A DNA stretch of 23,169 nucleotides, taken from contig JAGDDM010000172.1 of the NCBI GenBank assembly GCA_017958015.1, positions 1 to 23,169 on the forward strand, given 5' to 3'. This DNA comes from Abditibacteriota bacterium. Lineage in GTDB: Bacteria; Armatimonadota; UBA5829. Below the pieces are notes generated by a model. The model made no database searches. It was not told where the DNA came from and was given only the letters and a program-made list of their open reading frames with translations. Of the stretch, positions 8,082-15,052 are shown in pieces. The position numbers were made by a program, and so were the translations under genes. Position 1 is the first letter of the stretch, and each line of letters opens with the position of its first letter.

Positions 8082-8100
8082 AACGGTATCCGAAACCGTT
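8082..8100 (+). other. Short hairpin between tRNA-Ser copies
   Basis: AACGGT (8082-8087) pairs with ACCGTT (8095-8100) around the loop ATCCGAA. Only a weak T-rich stretch follows, so it could be a decayed terminator or a processing hairpin. It sits after decayed copy 1 in the same relative place as the terminators that follow copies 2 and 3. Confidence 0.4.
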
Positions 8101-8124
8101 TAATAAATGTTCGGAGTAACACAC

Positions 8125-8215
8125 GGAGTGGTGTCCGAGCTGGCCGAAGGAGCAGCACTGGAAATGCTGTAATGGGGTAACTCATTCGTGGGTTCGAATC
8201 CCACCCACTCCGCCA
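8125..8215 (+). tRNA. tRNA-Ser (anticodon GGA), CCA encoded
   Basis: This is a class II tRNA of 91 bases. Acceptor GGAGTGG (8125-8131) pairs fully with CCACTCC (8205-8211); the discriminator is G8212 and CCA is encoded at 8213-8215. The anticodon stem CAGCA/TGCTG (8153-8157 / 8165-8169) closes the loop CTGGAAA with anticodon GGA at 8160-8162, reading UCC and UCU. A long variable arm (about 8170-8187) marks it as serine. The T-arm GTGGG TTCGAAT CCCAC spans 8188-8204. It is the only one of three tRNA-Ser-like copies here that folds properly. It is transcribed from the promoter at 7934-7962 and followed by a terminator at 8228-8257. Confidence 0.97.
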
Positions 8216-8227
8216 TTTTTATTTGAT

Positions 8228-8257
8228 GCTTTCCGAATCCGATGCGGAAGGCTTTTT
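8228..8257 (+). terminator. Intrinsic terminator after tRNA-Ser
   Basis: GCTTTCCG (8228-8235) pairs with CGGAAGGC (8245-8252), eight pairs including one G-T, with a 9-base loop, followed by TTTTT (8253-8257). Confidence 0.8.
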
Positions 8258-8265
8258 CGATATTG

Positions 8266-8347
8266 CCGAGTGACCGAAGGAGCAGACACCGGAAAGTGCC
8301 GTAACGGAGTAACTCATTCGTGGGTTCGAATCCCACCCACTCCGCCA
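8266..8347 (+). pseudogene. Truncated tRNA-Ser copy 3
   Basis: Similarity to the intact tRNA-Ser begins only at the D-arm (CCGAG, 8266-8270); the 5' acceptor strand is absent. The anticodon arm (bases 8284-8301) no longer closes a normal 7-base loop. The variable arm, T-arm, acceptor 3' strand and CCA are intact and identical to the functional gene. It lies beyond the terminator at 8228-8257 and has no promoter of its own that I can see, so it is likely silent. Confidence 0.8.
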
Positions 8348-8357
8348 TGCAAAAAAC

Positions 8358-8389
8358 AGAGGTTCTTGCGAAGCAAGGCCTCTTTTTTT
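8358..8389 (+). terminator. Intrinsic terminator with GAA-loop hairpin
   Basis: AGAGG (8358-8362) pairs with CCTCT (8379-8383) and CTTGC (8365-8369) with GCAAG (8373-8377), with one wobble and one bulge between and the tri-loop GAA (8370-8372). Seven T bases follow (8383-8389). The apex is GCGAAGC, the same core as in the hairpin array just downstream. Confidence 0.85.
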
Positions 8390-8394
8390 GCAAC

Positions 8395-8493
8395 GATATT
8401 CGGTTCGTAAGAAGCGAATATCACATCACATTTCGCTTGCGAAATACATCACACGGCGAAGCCGTACATCACATCGCGAAGCGATACATCACT
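8395..8493 (+). repeat. Array of mini-hairpins separated by TACATCACA
   Basis: Four perfect or near-perfect hairpins follow each other. The first has stem GATATTCG/CGAATATC (8395-8422) with an inner GTAA-capped stem. The others are TTTCGC-TT-GCGAAA (8431-8444), CGGC-GAA-GCCG (8454-8464) and TCGC-GAA-GCGA (8474-8484). They are separated by a conserved linker: TATCACATCACA at 8419-8430, TACATCACA at 8445-8453 and 8465-8473, and TACATCACT at 8485-8493. The last three linkers are exactly 20 bases apart. Stem sequences differ while pairing is kept, and the linker is constant. It occupies the space between the tRNA terminator and the alkyltransferase gene. Function is unknown: a mobile mini-repeat, a transcript-stability element or a protein-binding array are all possible. 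Confidence 0.8.
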
Positions 8494-8526
8494 CGTTTTA
8501 ATCGTCTTTTTTGTTACAAACACATC

Positions 8527-9021
8527 ATGAAATATATTCATCATTACGAATCGCCGCTGGGCGGGATCACCATGGCGTCGGAAGGCAAAGCTCTTACCGG
8601 TCTGTGGTTCGACGGACAAAAATACTTCGGTGACGGTCTCTGTAAAAATCCGCAGGAAAAATCCCTGCCGATTTTCGCCGAAACGGATAGGTGGCTCCGC
8701 ATCTACTTCGGCGGAAAGATACCGGATTTCACGCCTCCGCTCGCCATAACCGCCAACCCCTTCCGAAAATCCGTTTATGACATTTTGCTGACCATACCCT
8801 ACGGACAGACAATGACCTACGGTGAAATCGCGAAGATAATCGCCGGACAAAGAGGAACGGTGCGCATGTCGGCTCAAGCGGTGGGCGGCGCCGTATCCCG
8901 CAACCCCGTATCGATAATCGTTCCCTGCCACAGAGTAATCGGCGCGAAAGGCGGCCTCACCGGCTACGCAGGCGGAACGGAACGAAAAGCCGAACTTCTT
9001 AAAATCGAAGGTATGGCGTGA
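8527..9021 (+). CDS. ogt: Methylated-DNA-[protein]-cysteine S-methyltransferase
   Basis: This suicide DNA-repair protein moves the alkyl group of O6-methylguanine to its own cysteine. It is 164 aa, a single-domain Ogt type without an Ada regulatory domain. The acceptor is C134 in IVPCHRVIG (131-139). The helix-turn-helix region reads MTYGEIAKIIAG (96-107) and is followed by SAQAVGGAVSRNP (115-127). The position usually held by the arginine finger in this stretch is Q117, a variant I recall as common in some bacterial lineages. The ATG at 8527 gives the conserved N-terminus (YESPLGGITMA). No good ribosome-binding site precedes it, and no clear promoter was found in the hairpin array upstream. 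It is monocistronic, with its own terminator downstream. Confidence 0.94.
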   Translation: MKYIHHYESPLGGITMASEGKALTGLWFDGQKYFGDGLCKNPQEKSLPIFAETDRWLRIYFGGKIPDFTPPLAITANPFRKSVYDILLTIPYGQTMTYGEIAKIIAGQRGTVRMSAQAVGGAVSRNPVSIIVPCHRVIGAKGGLTGYAGGTERKAELLKIEGMA

Positions 9022-9041
9022 TCGGCCTATCCCGAAACACG

Positions 9042-9068
9042 CGAGCCCCGAAGCGGGGTTCGTTTTTT
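9042..9068 (+). terminator. Intrinsic terminator after the alkyltransferase gene
   Basis: CGAGCCCCG (9042-9050) pairs with CGGGGTTCG (9054-9062), nine pairs with one G-T and the loop AAG, followed by TTTTTT (9063-9068). Confidence 0.92.
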
Positions 9069-9088
9069 ATCGAAAAGCCGAAATTCTC

Positions 9089-9117
9089 TTGCGAAAGACT
9101 CTTATTTGGAATATAAT
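9089..9117 (+). promoter_or_regulatory. Sigma-70-type promoter of the glycosidase operon
   Basis: TTGCGA (9089-9094), a 17-base spacer and a perfect TATAAT (9112-9117) lie just after the preceding terminator. The predicted leader is about 20 nt, with AGGAG at 9134-9138 six bases before the ATG. Confidence 0.75.
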
Positions 9118-9144
9118 GTATATAGAACTTTTTAGGAGAAACCA

Positions 9145-12100
9145 ATGAAAAAAATCTTCATTCTGATACTCTTCCTGGCCGCCGCGTCCGGTCTCGGCGC
9201 CTCCGCCATCATTCCCGCGGAATCCGGCGATCCGGCCTTCCGCGACGAACTGGTGTCCCGGCTCAAAGCGAAGAAACTGAATCCGAAAATCTTCCCCTAC
9301 AAAGACCTCCCCGCTCTCCTCGAGACAGCAAAAGACGATATACTCATTATCCCCGACTCCGCCCGCTTCCCCGCGGAATCCCTGGCGAAGATCGAGGACT
9401 TCGTAAACAACGGCAACTCCATTCTCACAATCTCCGGCTTCCCCTTTTCGCAGCCCCTCATCAAGTCCGATGCCGGTTACGACACCAGAGATGAACTCAT
9501 CCGAAAGACCCTTAAGATGAACTCCGAACCACTCTGCTCTTTCACCGCCGAGGACGCCAAGCTCTACAAAGCCGCCAGCTCAAGCAAAAACACGAAGCAG
9601 ATACGCGTAACCGAGCCCTCAGGCTGTCCCGACTTCGACAAGGCTTTCCACCTTACAATTAAAGACATCCTCGTCTACGAGACCTGCGGCTGCGCCCAAA
9701 TGCGCTACAAGCCCGGCGACGATGATGTTCTCGTTGTGTGGGCAAAGGGCGAGACCTCCGAGGATGAGATGTTCATGGAAGTTGGCGAGGAAGACTCCTC
9801 CCGCTGGGTGACGGTGCTGAAACTCTCCCCGGAGTGGAAGCGGTTTGTTCTGTTCCCCTCGGATTTCTCCTATCTGGATTCCCACCACCCGGAAATGTAC
9901 GACGGACACAAGCGATTCAATCCGTCAAAGATTACATACGTGGCCTACGGCGCCGCCTCCTCCCACAACGTGTTCGACGCGAGTAAGGACCAGAACTATT
10001 GGATTTCCGATCTCTGCTCCGGCAAGTGCGCCGCTCCCGCCGTGGATCAAAAGGCGCCGGTTTTGGAGACGATATCTCCTTCCTACAAACTCCACCGCAC
10101 CGTGGCGAAGGCTCTCATGACCGAGGACGGAAGCAAAACCGAGGCGGATATCCCGGTCACTTCCTCCATTCTCCGGCCCAACGGTCTCGGCTTCGGCGGA
10201 ATCTACGATTACCGCACCGTACCGGTTATCACTACCTACAACGAATACGGCGGCAAATCCGGTTTCGCCGCCCACATACAGATAAACAACCTGACAAAAA
10301 AGCGGGGCTCTTGCTACGGCCACATCGCCTACGACAACGACTACGTGTCCGCCCACAAAAAGGAAATCGCTTCCCTGGCGGCGGATATGGCGGCAAGAAT
10401 CAAGGCCGGAATCTTCATCGCCAACGGCGGCGTGGAAAAATTCGGCTACGCCGAGGGCGAAAAAATTCTCTCCGGCGCCTATGTAAACAACTTTTCGGCA
10501 AAGGACGAAACCGTCACTCTCCGCACGGAGCTGACCGACCCGCACGGCACCCCGGAAGAATACGAAGTGACAACCGTAATTCCCGCGGGGTCGACGAAGA
10601 AAGTCGTCACGTCCTTCACCGACGCCGTCTATCCCGGCTACCACCACGTGTACACCACCCTCATCCGAGACGGCAAAATAATCGACCGCAACGACTACGA
10701 CTTCACCGTAATCGACGATACTCCCCGACCCGCCGAAGAAGCCGTTACCGTTGAAAACGGACGGTTTATGTACAAGGGTAAGCCTTGGTACGCCGTGGGT
10801 CTCAACTACTGGCAGGGCAACATCGCCGGCCTGGAGCCGGAGTATTATTTCGGTCTGGCTCTCAACCCTTACAACTACGACCCGGAAGTGGTTGAGCGGG
10901 ACATGGAGCTTATGGAGCGGATGAAGATGAGCTGTATCAGCGTACAGTACTGCAATCCGGAAGCCGGCCCCGCCCTCATCGACCTTCTGGAGCGGGCAAA
11001 AAACCACGATATCAAAGTCCACTTGTATATGGACCATTGCCATCCCCTTTGGGCGGATCCCAGCTTCAGAATGCCCGCCAAAATGATGAAAGCGGCCCAT
11101 TTGGGCGCCGCCGACGCGGTGTTCGCCTACGACCTGGGTTGGGAAGTTCTTGTGGGGCTCTATCAAGACCGCTCGAAACGGAACGAACAGTGGCAAAACT
11201 GGGTAATCGACCGCTACGGCAGCATCGAAAACGCCGTGAGCGACTGGAAATACGACCCCGGAAGAGACGAAAACGGCTTCCTCGACGGCCCCTCCGACGA
11301 GCAGGTTGTACAGGACGGAGAGCATAACATCTTCGTGGCCGCTTACAGAAGATTTTGGGACGACGAGATAAGCGCCGGCTACAGAAACGTGAAGAATCAT
11401 GTCCGTGAGTTCGACAAACTCGCCCTCCTCTGCGCCCGCAGCGGCTACGGCGGCACCGGTCAGATTTACGTGGCCAGATTCATGCCCTTCGACCTGATGA
11501 GCGGCATCCGCCATCTGGACATGACTTCCCCGGAAGGTTACGGTCTCGGGGGCACCATCGAGAATTTCATGAAAGGTTCCCTTAACGCCACCTACGGCAG
11601 ATTCGTGTCGGCGAACAAGCCGGTACTGTGGGCCGAAGCGGGAATAAGCGTCTATCCCTCCATGTCGGAAAAAGCAATGGAAAAACAAGGGAACTATTAT
11701 GACTGTATGTTGCGTACAGTAAACATGAGCGGCTCCGACGGACTGCTGGGATGGTGGTTCCTGGGCGGCTACAGAGTGGACGAAAAAAGCGACTACGGCG
11801 TAACAAACCCCGACGGTACGCCGCGGCTTGCCATGAAGGTTTTCGAAAAAAACGCGGAAATGAATCACGGCCCGCGGCAATTGCCCACGAAACCCGGTAA
11901 GCGGTTCCGCTACGACAGAGACGAACACGCCAGCGGATACTCGGATTTCTATATGAACAACTGCGAGGAGTTCTCGAAGATTTTCCTCGCCGGCGAGCTT
12001 CCGGAGATTTACACCGACGGCACCGGAACCGATTCCGCCAACACTCCCATGATAGCCGTGGGCAACGTGCCCGCAAACGGAACGAACCCGCCCAAGTATC

Positions 12101-12405
12101 TTAACGCGGAGTTCGACGAGGTGGAATCGAGCTACAACAACGGCGTACTCACAATCAACGCGGTTGTGGGCAACACCGCCGAGGCGAAGTGGCTGGCGGG
12201 AAACAAAACCGGCAGCGTACTTCTGAAAGCGTCGGTTAACGGCAAGAATTATTTTGCCGAAATAAAATCCGACACGCCCTATTTGGGCACCGCTCTGACG
12301 GAAACTCTTACCGTTCCCTGTTCGGTGGGCGATATCGTAACCGTAAAAATGACGGCAAAAGACAGAACCGATTTCGGCGAAGTCAAAAGAATAGAGGTAA
12401 GATAA
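9145..12405 (+). CDS. Secreted multidomain glycoside hydrolase, clan-A-like TIM barrel
   Basis: This 1086-aa protein starts with a Sec signal peptide (KK, hydrophobic core, likely cleavage after ASA near residue 21). A Rossmann/GATase-like region of about 90 residues follows, including DDILIIPDSARFP and ILTISGFPF. A beta-sandwich region resembling a carbohydrate-binding module comes next (about 150-290), and then an Ig-like domain (about 430-530). From about residue 535 a TIM barrel begins with GRFMYKGKPWYAVGLNYW. Candidate catalytic residues are E667 in YDLGWE (acid/base) and E831 in VLWAEAG (nucleophile), the layout of GH2/5/42-type retaining enzymes; the exact family is unresolved. A final beta-rich domain of about 150 residues ends without membrane anchor or sorting tag. 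The stop overlaps the next start by one base (TAATG), linking it to two sugar isomerases. Substrate unknown. Confidence 0.83.
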   Translation: MKKIFILILFLAAASGLGASAIIPAESGDPAFRDELVSRLKAKKLNPKIFPYKDLPALLETAKDDILIIPDSARFPAESLAKIEDFVNNGNSILTISGFPFSQPLIKSDAGYDTRDELIRKTLKMNSEPLCSFTAEDAKLYKAASSSKNTKQIRVTEPSGCPDFDKAFHLTIKDILVYETCGCAQMRYKPGDDDVLVVWAKGETSEDEMFMEVGEEDSSRWVTVLKLSPEWKRFVLFPSDFSYLDSHHPEMYDGHKRFNPSKITYVAYGAASSHNVFDASKDQNYWISDLCSGKCAAPAVDQKAPVLETISPSYKLHRTVAKALMTEDGSKTEADIPVTSSILRPNGLGFGGIYDYRTVPVITTYNEYGGKSGFAAHIQINNLTKKRGSCYGHIAYDNDYVSAHKKEIASLAADMAARIKAGIFIANGGVEKFGYAEGEKILSGAYVNNFSAKDETVTLRTELTDPHGTPEEYEVTTVIPAGSTKKVVTSFTDAVYPGYHHVYTTLIRDGKIIDRNDYDFTVIDDTPRPAEEAVTVENGRFMYKGKPWYAVGLNYWQGNIAGLEPEYYFGLALNPYNYDPEVVERDMELMERMKMSCISVQYCNPEAGPALIDLLERAKNHDIKVHLYMDHCHPLWADPSFRMPAKMMKAAHLGAADAVFAYDLGWEVLVGLYQDRSKRNEQWQNWVIDRYGSIENAVSDWKYDPGRDENGFLDGPSDEQVVQDGEHNIFVAAYRRFWDDEISAGYRNVKNHVREFDKLALLCARSGYGGTGQIYVARFMPFDLMSGIRHLDMTSPEGYGLGGTIENFMKGSLNATYGRFVSANKPVLWAEAGISVYPSMSEKAMEKQGNYYDCMLRTVNMSGSDGLLGWWFLGGYRVDEKSDYGVTNPDGTPRLAMKVFEKNAEMNHGPRQLPTKPGKRFRYDRDEHASGYSDFYMNNCEEFSKIFLAGELPEIYTDGTGTDSANTPMIAVGNVPANGTNPPKYLNAEFDEVESSYNNGVLTINAVVGNTAEAKWLAGNKTGSVLLKASVNGKNYFAEIKSDTPYLGTALTETLTVPCSVGDIVTVKMTAKDRTDFGEVKRIEVR

Positions 12406-13226
12406 TGAAAAAATTCACTGTGGGCACATGCATTCGCATGCGCAAGGATCCCGAAGTTGCTTTCGAGCAGACAAAGGAGATGGGCATAAACTCCGTTCAG
12501 CTCCTCAGCTGGGACCCCCTGCTCCACACCGATGAGATGGCAGCGAAAGTCAACGACGCCAAAAAGAAATACGACATCGAAATCAGCGCCCTCTGGTGCG
12601 GCTGGACCGGTCCCCGAACCTGGAACTTCTATGAGGGTCAGGCAACCTTGGGTCTCGTTCCCCCGGTATTCAGAGACCACCGCTTAGGCGAGCTTATTCT
12701 CGGTTCCGAGTTCGCCGAAAAGATTGACGTTACCGACATCGTCACCCACGTGGGATTCATGCCGGAAAACCCCTTCGAGCAGAACTACCGAGACCTTATT
12801 ACGGTTCTGCGATACTACTGCGAAATCCTGAAAGCCAAGGGTCAGCGATTCCTCTTTGAGGCGGGTCAGGAAACACCGGTCACTCTCCTTCGGGCCATCG
12901 AGGACATCGGCACCGGCAACGTGGGCGTAAATCTGGATACCGCCAACGTCATTCTCTACGGTAAAGCCAACCCCGTCGACGCTCTCCGGGTGCTGGGCAA
13001 ATACGTCTGGCAGATGCACTGCAAAGACGGCGTGTATCCCACCGACGGCAAGAACCTGGGCCTCGAGAAGAAGATAGGCGAGGGCCTCGTGGACTTCCCG
13101 AAGATTATTTCCATGCTCCGGGAGCTGGACTATCCGGGCACTCTCACCATAGAGCGGGAAATCGCCCCGGGCGACGAACAGACAAGAGACATTCTGGAAG
13201 CCAAAAAGTATTTGGAATCGCTCTGA
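12405..13226 (+). CDS. Sugar phosphate isomerase/epimerase-like TIM-barrel protein, paralogue A
   Basis: This 273-aa protein belongs to the xylose-isomerase-like (AP endonuclease 2) superfamily, whose members isomerise or epimerise sugars, keto-sugars and hydroxypyruvate. Likely metal ligands are E152 (FEAGQE), D178 (NLDTAN), H205 (MHCKD) and E250 (LTIERE). There is no signal peptide, so it acts in the cytoplasm. GAGG at 12394-12397 precedes the ATG, which overlaps the glycosidase stop by one base. It is 237/273 residues identical (about 87%) to the next gene, and the differences are concentrated in the first 111 residues. A role in processing sugars released by the glycosidase is inferred from the operon; substrate and precise reaction are unknown. 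Confidence 0.85.
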   Translation: MKKFTVGTCIRMRKDPEVAFEQTKEMGINSVQLLSWDPLLHTDEMAAKVNDAKKKYDIEISALWCGWTGPRTWNFYEGQATLGLVPPVFRDHRLGELILGSEFAEKIDVTDIVTHVGFMPENPFEQNYRDLITVLRYYCEILKAKGQRFLFEAGQETPVTLLRAIEDIGTGNVGVNLDTANVILYGKANPVDALRVLGKYVWQMHCKDGVYPTDGKNLGLEKKIGEGLVDFPKIISMLRELDYPGTLTIEREIAPGDEQTRDILEAKKYLESL

Positions 13227-13244
13227 CAAAAGAAGAGGTAATCA

Positions 13245-14066
13245 ATGAAAAAGTTTAACGTGGGTACCTGCGTTTATCTCCGGGAGGACCCGGAAGAGTC
13301 TTTCAAAGCCACGAAGGACATGGGAATAAACTCCATTCAGCTTCTCAGCTGGGAGCCCAAGATTCAGACCGACGAAGTGGCGGCAAAGGTAAACGCGGCC
13401 AAAGAAAAGTACGATATGGAAATAAGCGCCTTCTGGTGCGGCTGGACCGGTCCCTGTATCTGGAACTTCTATGAAGGCCAGGCCACTCTGGGTCTCGTTC
13501 CTCCGGTATTCAGAGACCACCGCCTGAACGAGCTCATTCACGGCTCCGAGTTCGCGGAAAAGATAGGCGTCAACAATATCGTAACCCACGTGGGATTTAT
13601 GCCGGAAAACCCCTTTGAGCAGAACTACCGGGACCTCATCACCGTTTTGCGCCACTACTGCGAGCTGCTCAAGAGCAAAGGTCAGCGGTTCCTCTTCGAG
13701 ACCGGTCAGGAAACGCCGGTTACACTGCTCCGAGCCATCGAGGATATCGGTACCGGTAACGTGGGCGTCAATCTGGACACCGCAAATCTTATTCTTTACG
13801 GCAAAGCGAACCCCGTCGACGCGGTTCGGGTGCTGGGCAAGTACGTTTGGCAGATGCACTGCAAAGACGGCGTCTACCCCACCGACGGCAAGAACCTGGG
13901 GCTCGAGAAGAAAATCGGCGAGGGCCTTGTGGACTTCCCCAAGATTATCTCCATGCTCCGTGAGCTGGATTACCCCGGCACTCTCACCATAGAGCGGGAA
14001 ATCGCACCCGGCGCCGAGCAGACAAAAGACATCCTGGAAGCCAAGGAATATTTGGAGTCCCTGTGA
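13245..14066 (+). CDS. Sugar phosphate isomerase/epimerase-like TIM-barrel protein, paralogue B
   Basis: This tandem copy of the preceding gene has the same 273-aa length and the same candidate metal ligands (E152, D178, H205, E250). Residues 195-256 are identical in the two proteins although many third codon positions differ, which points to protein-level constraint rather than a very recent copy. N-terminal differences include IRMRKD versus VYLRED (10-15), DPLLH versus EPKIQ (37-41) and RT versus CI (71-72), in loops that could line the active-site mouth. GAAGAGG at 13232-13238 serves the ATG 18 bases after the paralogue A stop. Its own stop overlaps the dgt start (GTGA). It could be an isozyme with shifted substrate preference or a partner in a mixed oligomer; neither is shown. 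Confidence 0.85.
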   Translation: MKKFNVGTCVYLREDPEESFKATKDMGINSIQLLSWEPKIQTDEVAAKVNAAKEKYDMEISAFWCGWTGPCIWNFYEGQATLGLVPPVFRDHRLNELIHGSEFAEKIGVNNIVTHVGFMPENPFEQNYRDLITVLRHYCELLKSKGQRFLFETGQETPVTLLRAIEDIGTGNVGVNLDTANLILYGKANPVDAVRVLGKYVWQMHCKDGVYPTDGKNLGLEKKIGEGLVDFPKIISMLRELDYPGTLTIEREIAPGAEQTKDILEAKEYLESL

Positions 14067-15052
14067 CGAACTTCAGACTGCGATACGAAGAAAGAGAGAG
14101 ACAAATCCTCTCGCCCCGGGCCGTTCTCGCCTGCGAGTCGAAGGGCAGAGTTGTTCCTGAGCCGCCCTGTCCCATTCGGACGGTGTTTCAGCGGGACAGA
14201 GACAGGATTATCCACAGCAAGGCCTTCAGACGGTTGAAGCACAAAACCCAGGTGTTCATCAACCCGGAAGGCGATCACTTCCGCACCCGTCTCACCCATA
14301 CCCTGGAGGTGGCGCAGATATCGAGAACCGTGGCGAGAGCCCTGTGTCTCAACGAGGACTTGACGGAAACCATCGCTCTGGGCCACGATTTGGGGCACAC
14401 CCCCTTCGGCCACACCGGCGAGAAAGCCCTGACGGAAGCGGGATCGGAATATATTCCGGGCTTCGAGTTCCACCACTACGAGCAGAGTCTGCGGGTGGTT
14501 GACATTCTGGAGCACCTGAACCTGACCTACGAGGTGCGGGACGGCATTCTCCGCCACTCCAAGGGTAAGTCCAACATATCCGCCTGCGACGTTCTGCCCA
14601 CCACTTTGGAGGGGCGCATCGTCCGCATATGCGACAGAGTGGCCTATATCAACCACGATATCGACGACGCCGCGGAAGCGGGAATACTCAATCCCGACGA
14701 CCTGCCGAAATCCGCCACGGATATTCTGGGAAAAACCCGCAAGGAACGAATAAACCGCATGGTGACGGATATGATAGTCTCCTCGGAGAATGAGGACGAT
14801 ATAAAGGTAAGTCCCGAAATCGCCGCCGCCACCGACGAACTGAAGGATTTTATGTTCTCCAACGTCTACCTCATGACCCCGGAGTTCATTGAAGCCAAGA
14901 ACATGATTAAGGAGATGTTCCGACAACTTATCGAAAAAGAAGACCCGAGCCTTTCCGTTGAAGAAAAAGTCGTAAGGGTATGCGATTTTATCTCCGGAAT
15001 GACGGATTCCTATTCGCTTAACTATGCCCGAAAGCTGTCGATATTGACTTAA
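14063..15052 (+). CDS. dgt: dGTPase-like deoxynucleotide triphosphohydrolase (HD domain)
   Basis: Members of this family split dNTPs into deoxynucleoside and triphosphate. The 329-aa length fits the shorter dgt-like subfamily. Visible motifs are FRRLKHKTQVF (55-65), the HD-site residues H79 (HTLEVAQISR) and H108-D109 (GHDLGHTPFGHTGE, 107-120) and D191 in RICDRVAYINHD (188-199). The start is GTG, with its TGA-overlapping GTGA at 14063-14066 coupling translation to the isomerase paralogue. An ATG start is not available near the conserved N-terminus. No metabolic link to the sugar genes is evident, so it may simply be carried on their transcript. The stop TAA coincides with the spacer of the next operon's promoter. 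Confidence 0.92.
   Translation: MTNFRLRYEERERQILSPRAVLACESKGRVVPEPPCPIRTVFQRDRDRIIHSKAFRRLKHKTQVFINPEGDHFRTRLTHTLEVAQISRTVARALCLNEDLTETIALGHDLGHTPFGHTGEKALTEAGSEYIPGFEFHHYEQSLRVVDILEHLNLTYEVRDGILRHSKGKSNISACDVLPTTLEGRIVRICDRVAYINHDIDDAAEAGILNPDDLPKSATDILGKTRKERINRMVTDMIVSSENEDDIKVSPEIAAATDELKDFMFSNVYLMTPEFIEAKNMIKEMFRQLIEKEDPSLSVEEKVVRVCDFISGMTDSYSLNYARKLSILT

Larger units (their letters stand above)
8177..8348 (+). repeat. Exact 40-base direct repeat (tRNA-Ser 3' end)
   Basis: Bases 8177-8216 and 8309-8348 are identical, covering the variable-arm end, T-arm, acceptor 3' strand and CCA of tRNA-Ser. The copies are 132 bases apart. The similarity extends less perfectly into the anticodon and D-arm regions, so this is a tandem tRNA-gene duplication rather than only a short attachment-site repeat. 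Confidence 0.9.

Noticed and set aside
7855..8124. Minus-strand reading frame of 89 codons containing NELPHYGISG.
   Set aside because: It is antisense to the decayed tRNA-Ser copy and overlaps two promoters; no ribosome-binding site or coding signature.
8100..8393. Minus-strand reading frame with a repeated MAEWVGFEPTNEL segment.
   Set aside because: This is the antisense of the tRNA-Ser copies. The WVGFEPT peptide is a known artefact in databases from translating serine tRNA genes backwards.
8395..8493. Possible CRISPR array at the TACATCACA repeats.
   Set aside because: The repeats are only 9 bases, the intervals are 11-base palindromes rather than unique spacers, and no cas genes are near.
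9925..11928. Minus-strand open frame of 667 codons inside the glycosidase gene.
   Set aside because: Same shadow effect; the plus strand encodes a continuous signal-peptide glycosidase with catalytic motifs.
12300..12405. Possible PEP-CTERM-like sorting tag on the secreted glycosidase.
   Set aside because: The C-terminus (FGEVKRIEVR) has no hydrophobic helix preceded by a short motif; it ends as a beta domain.
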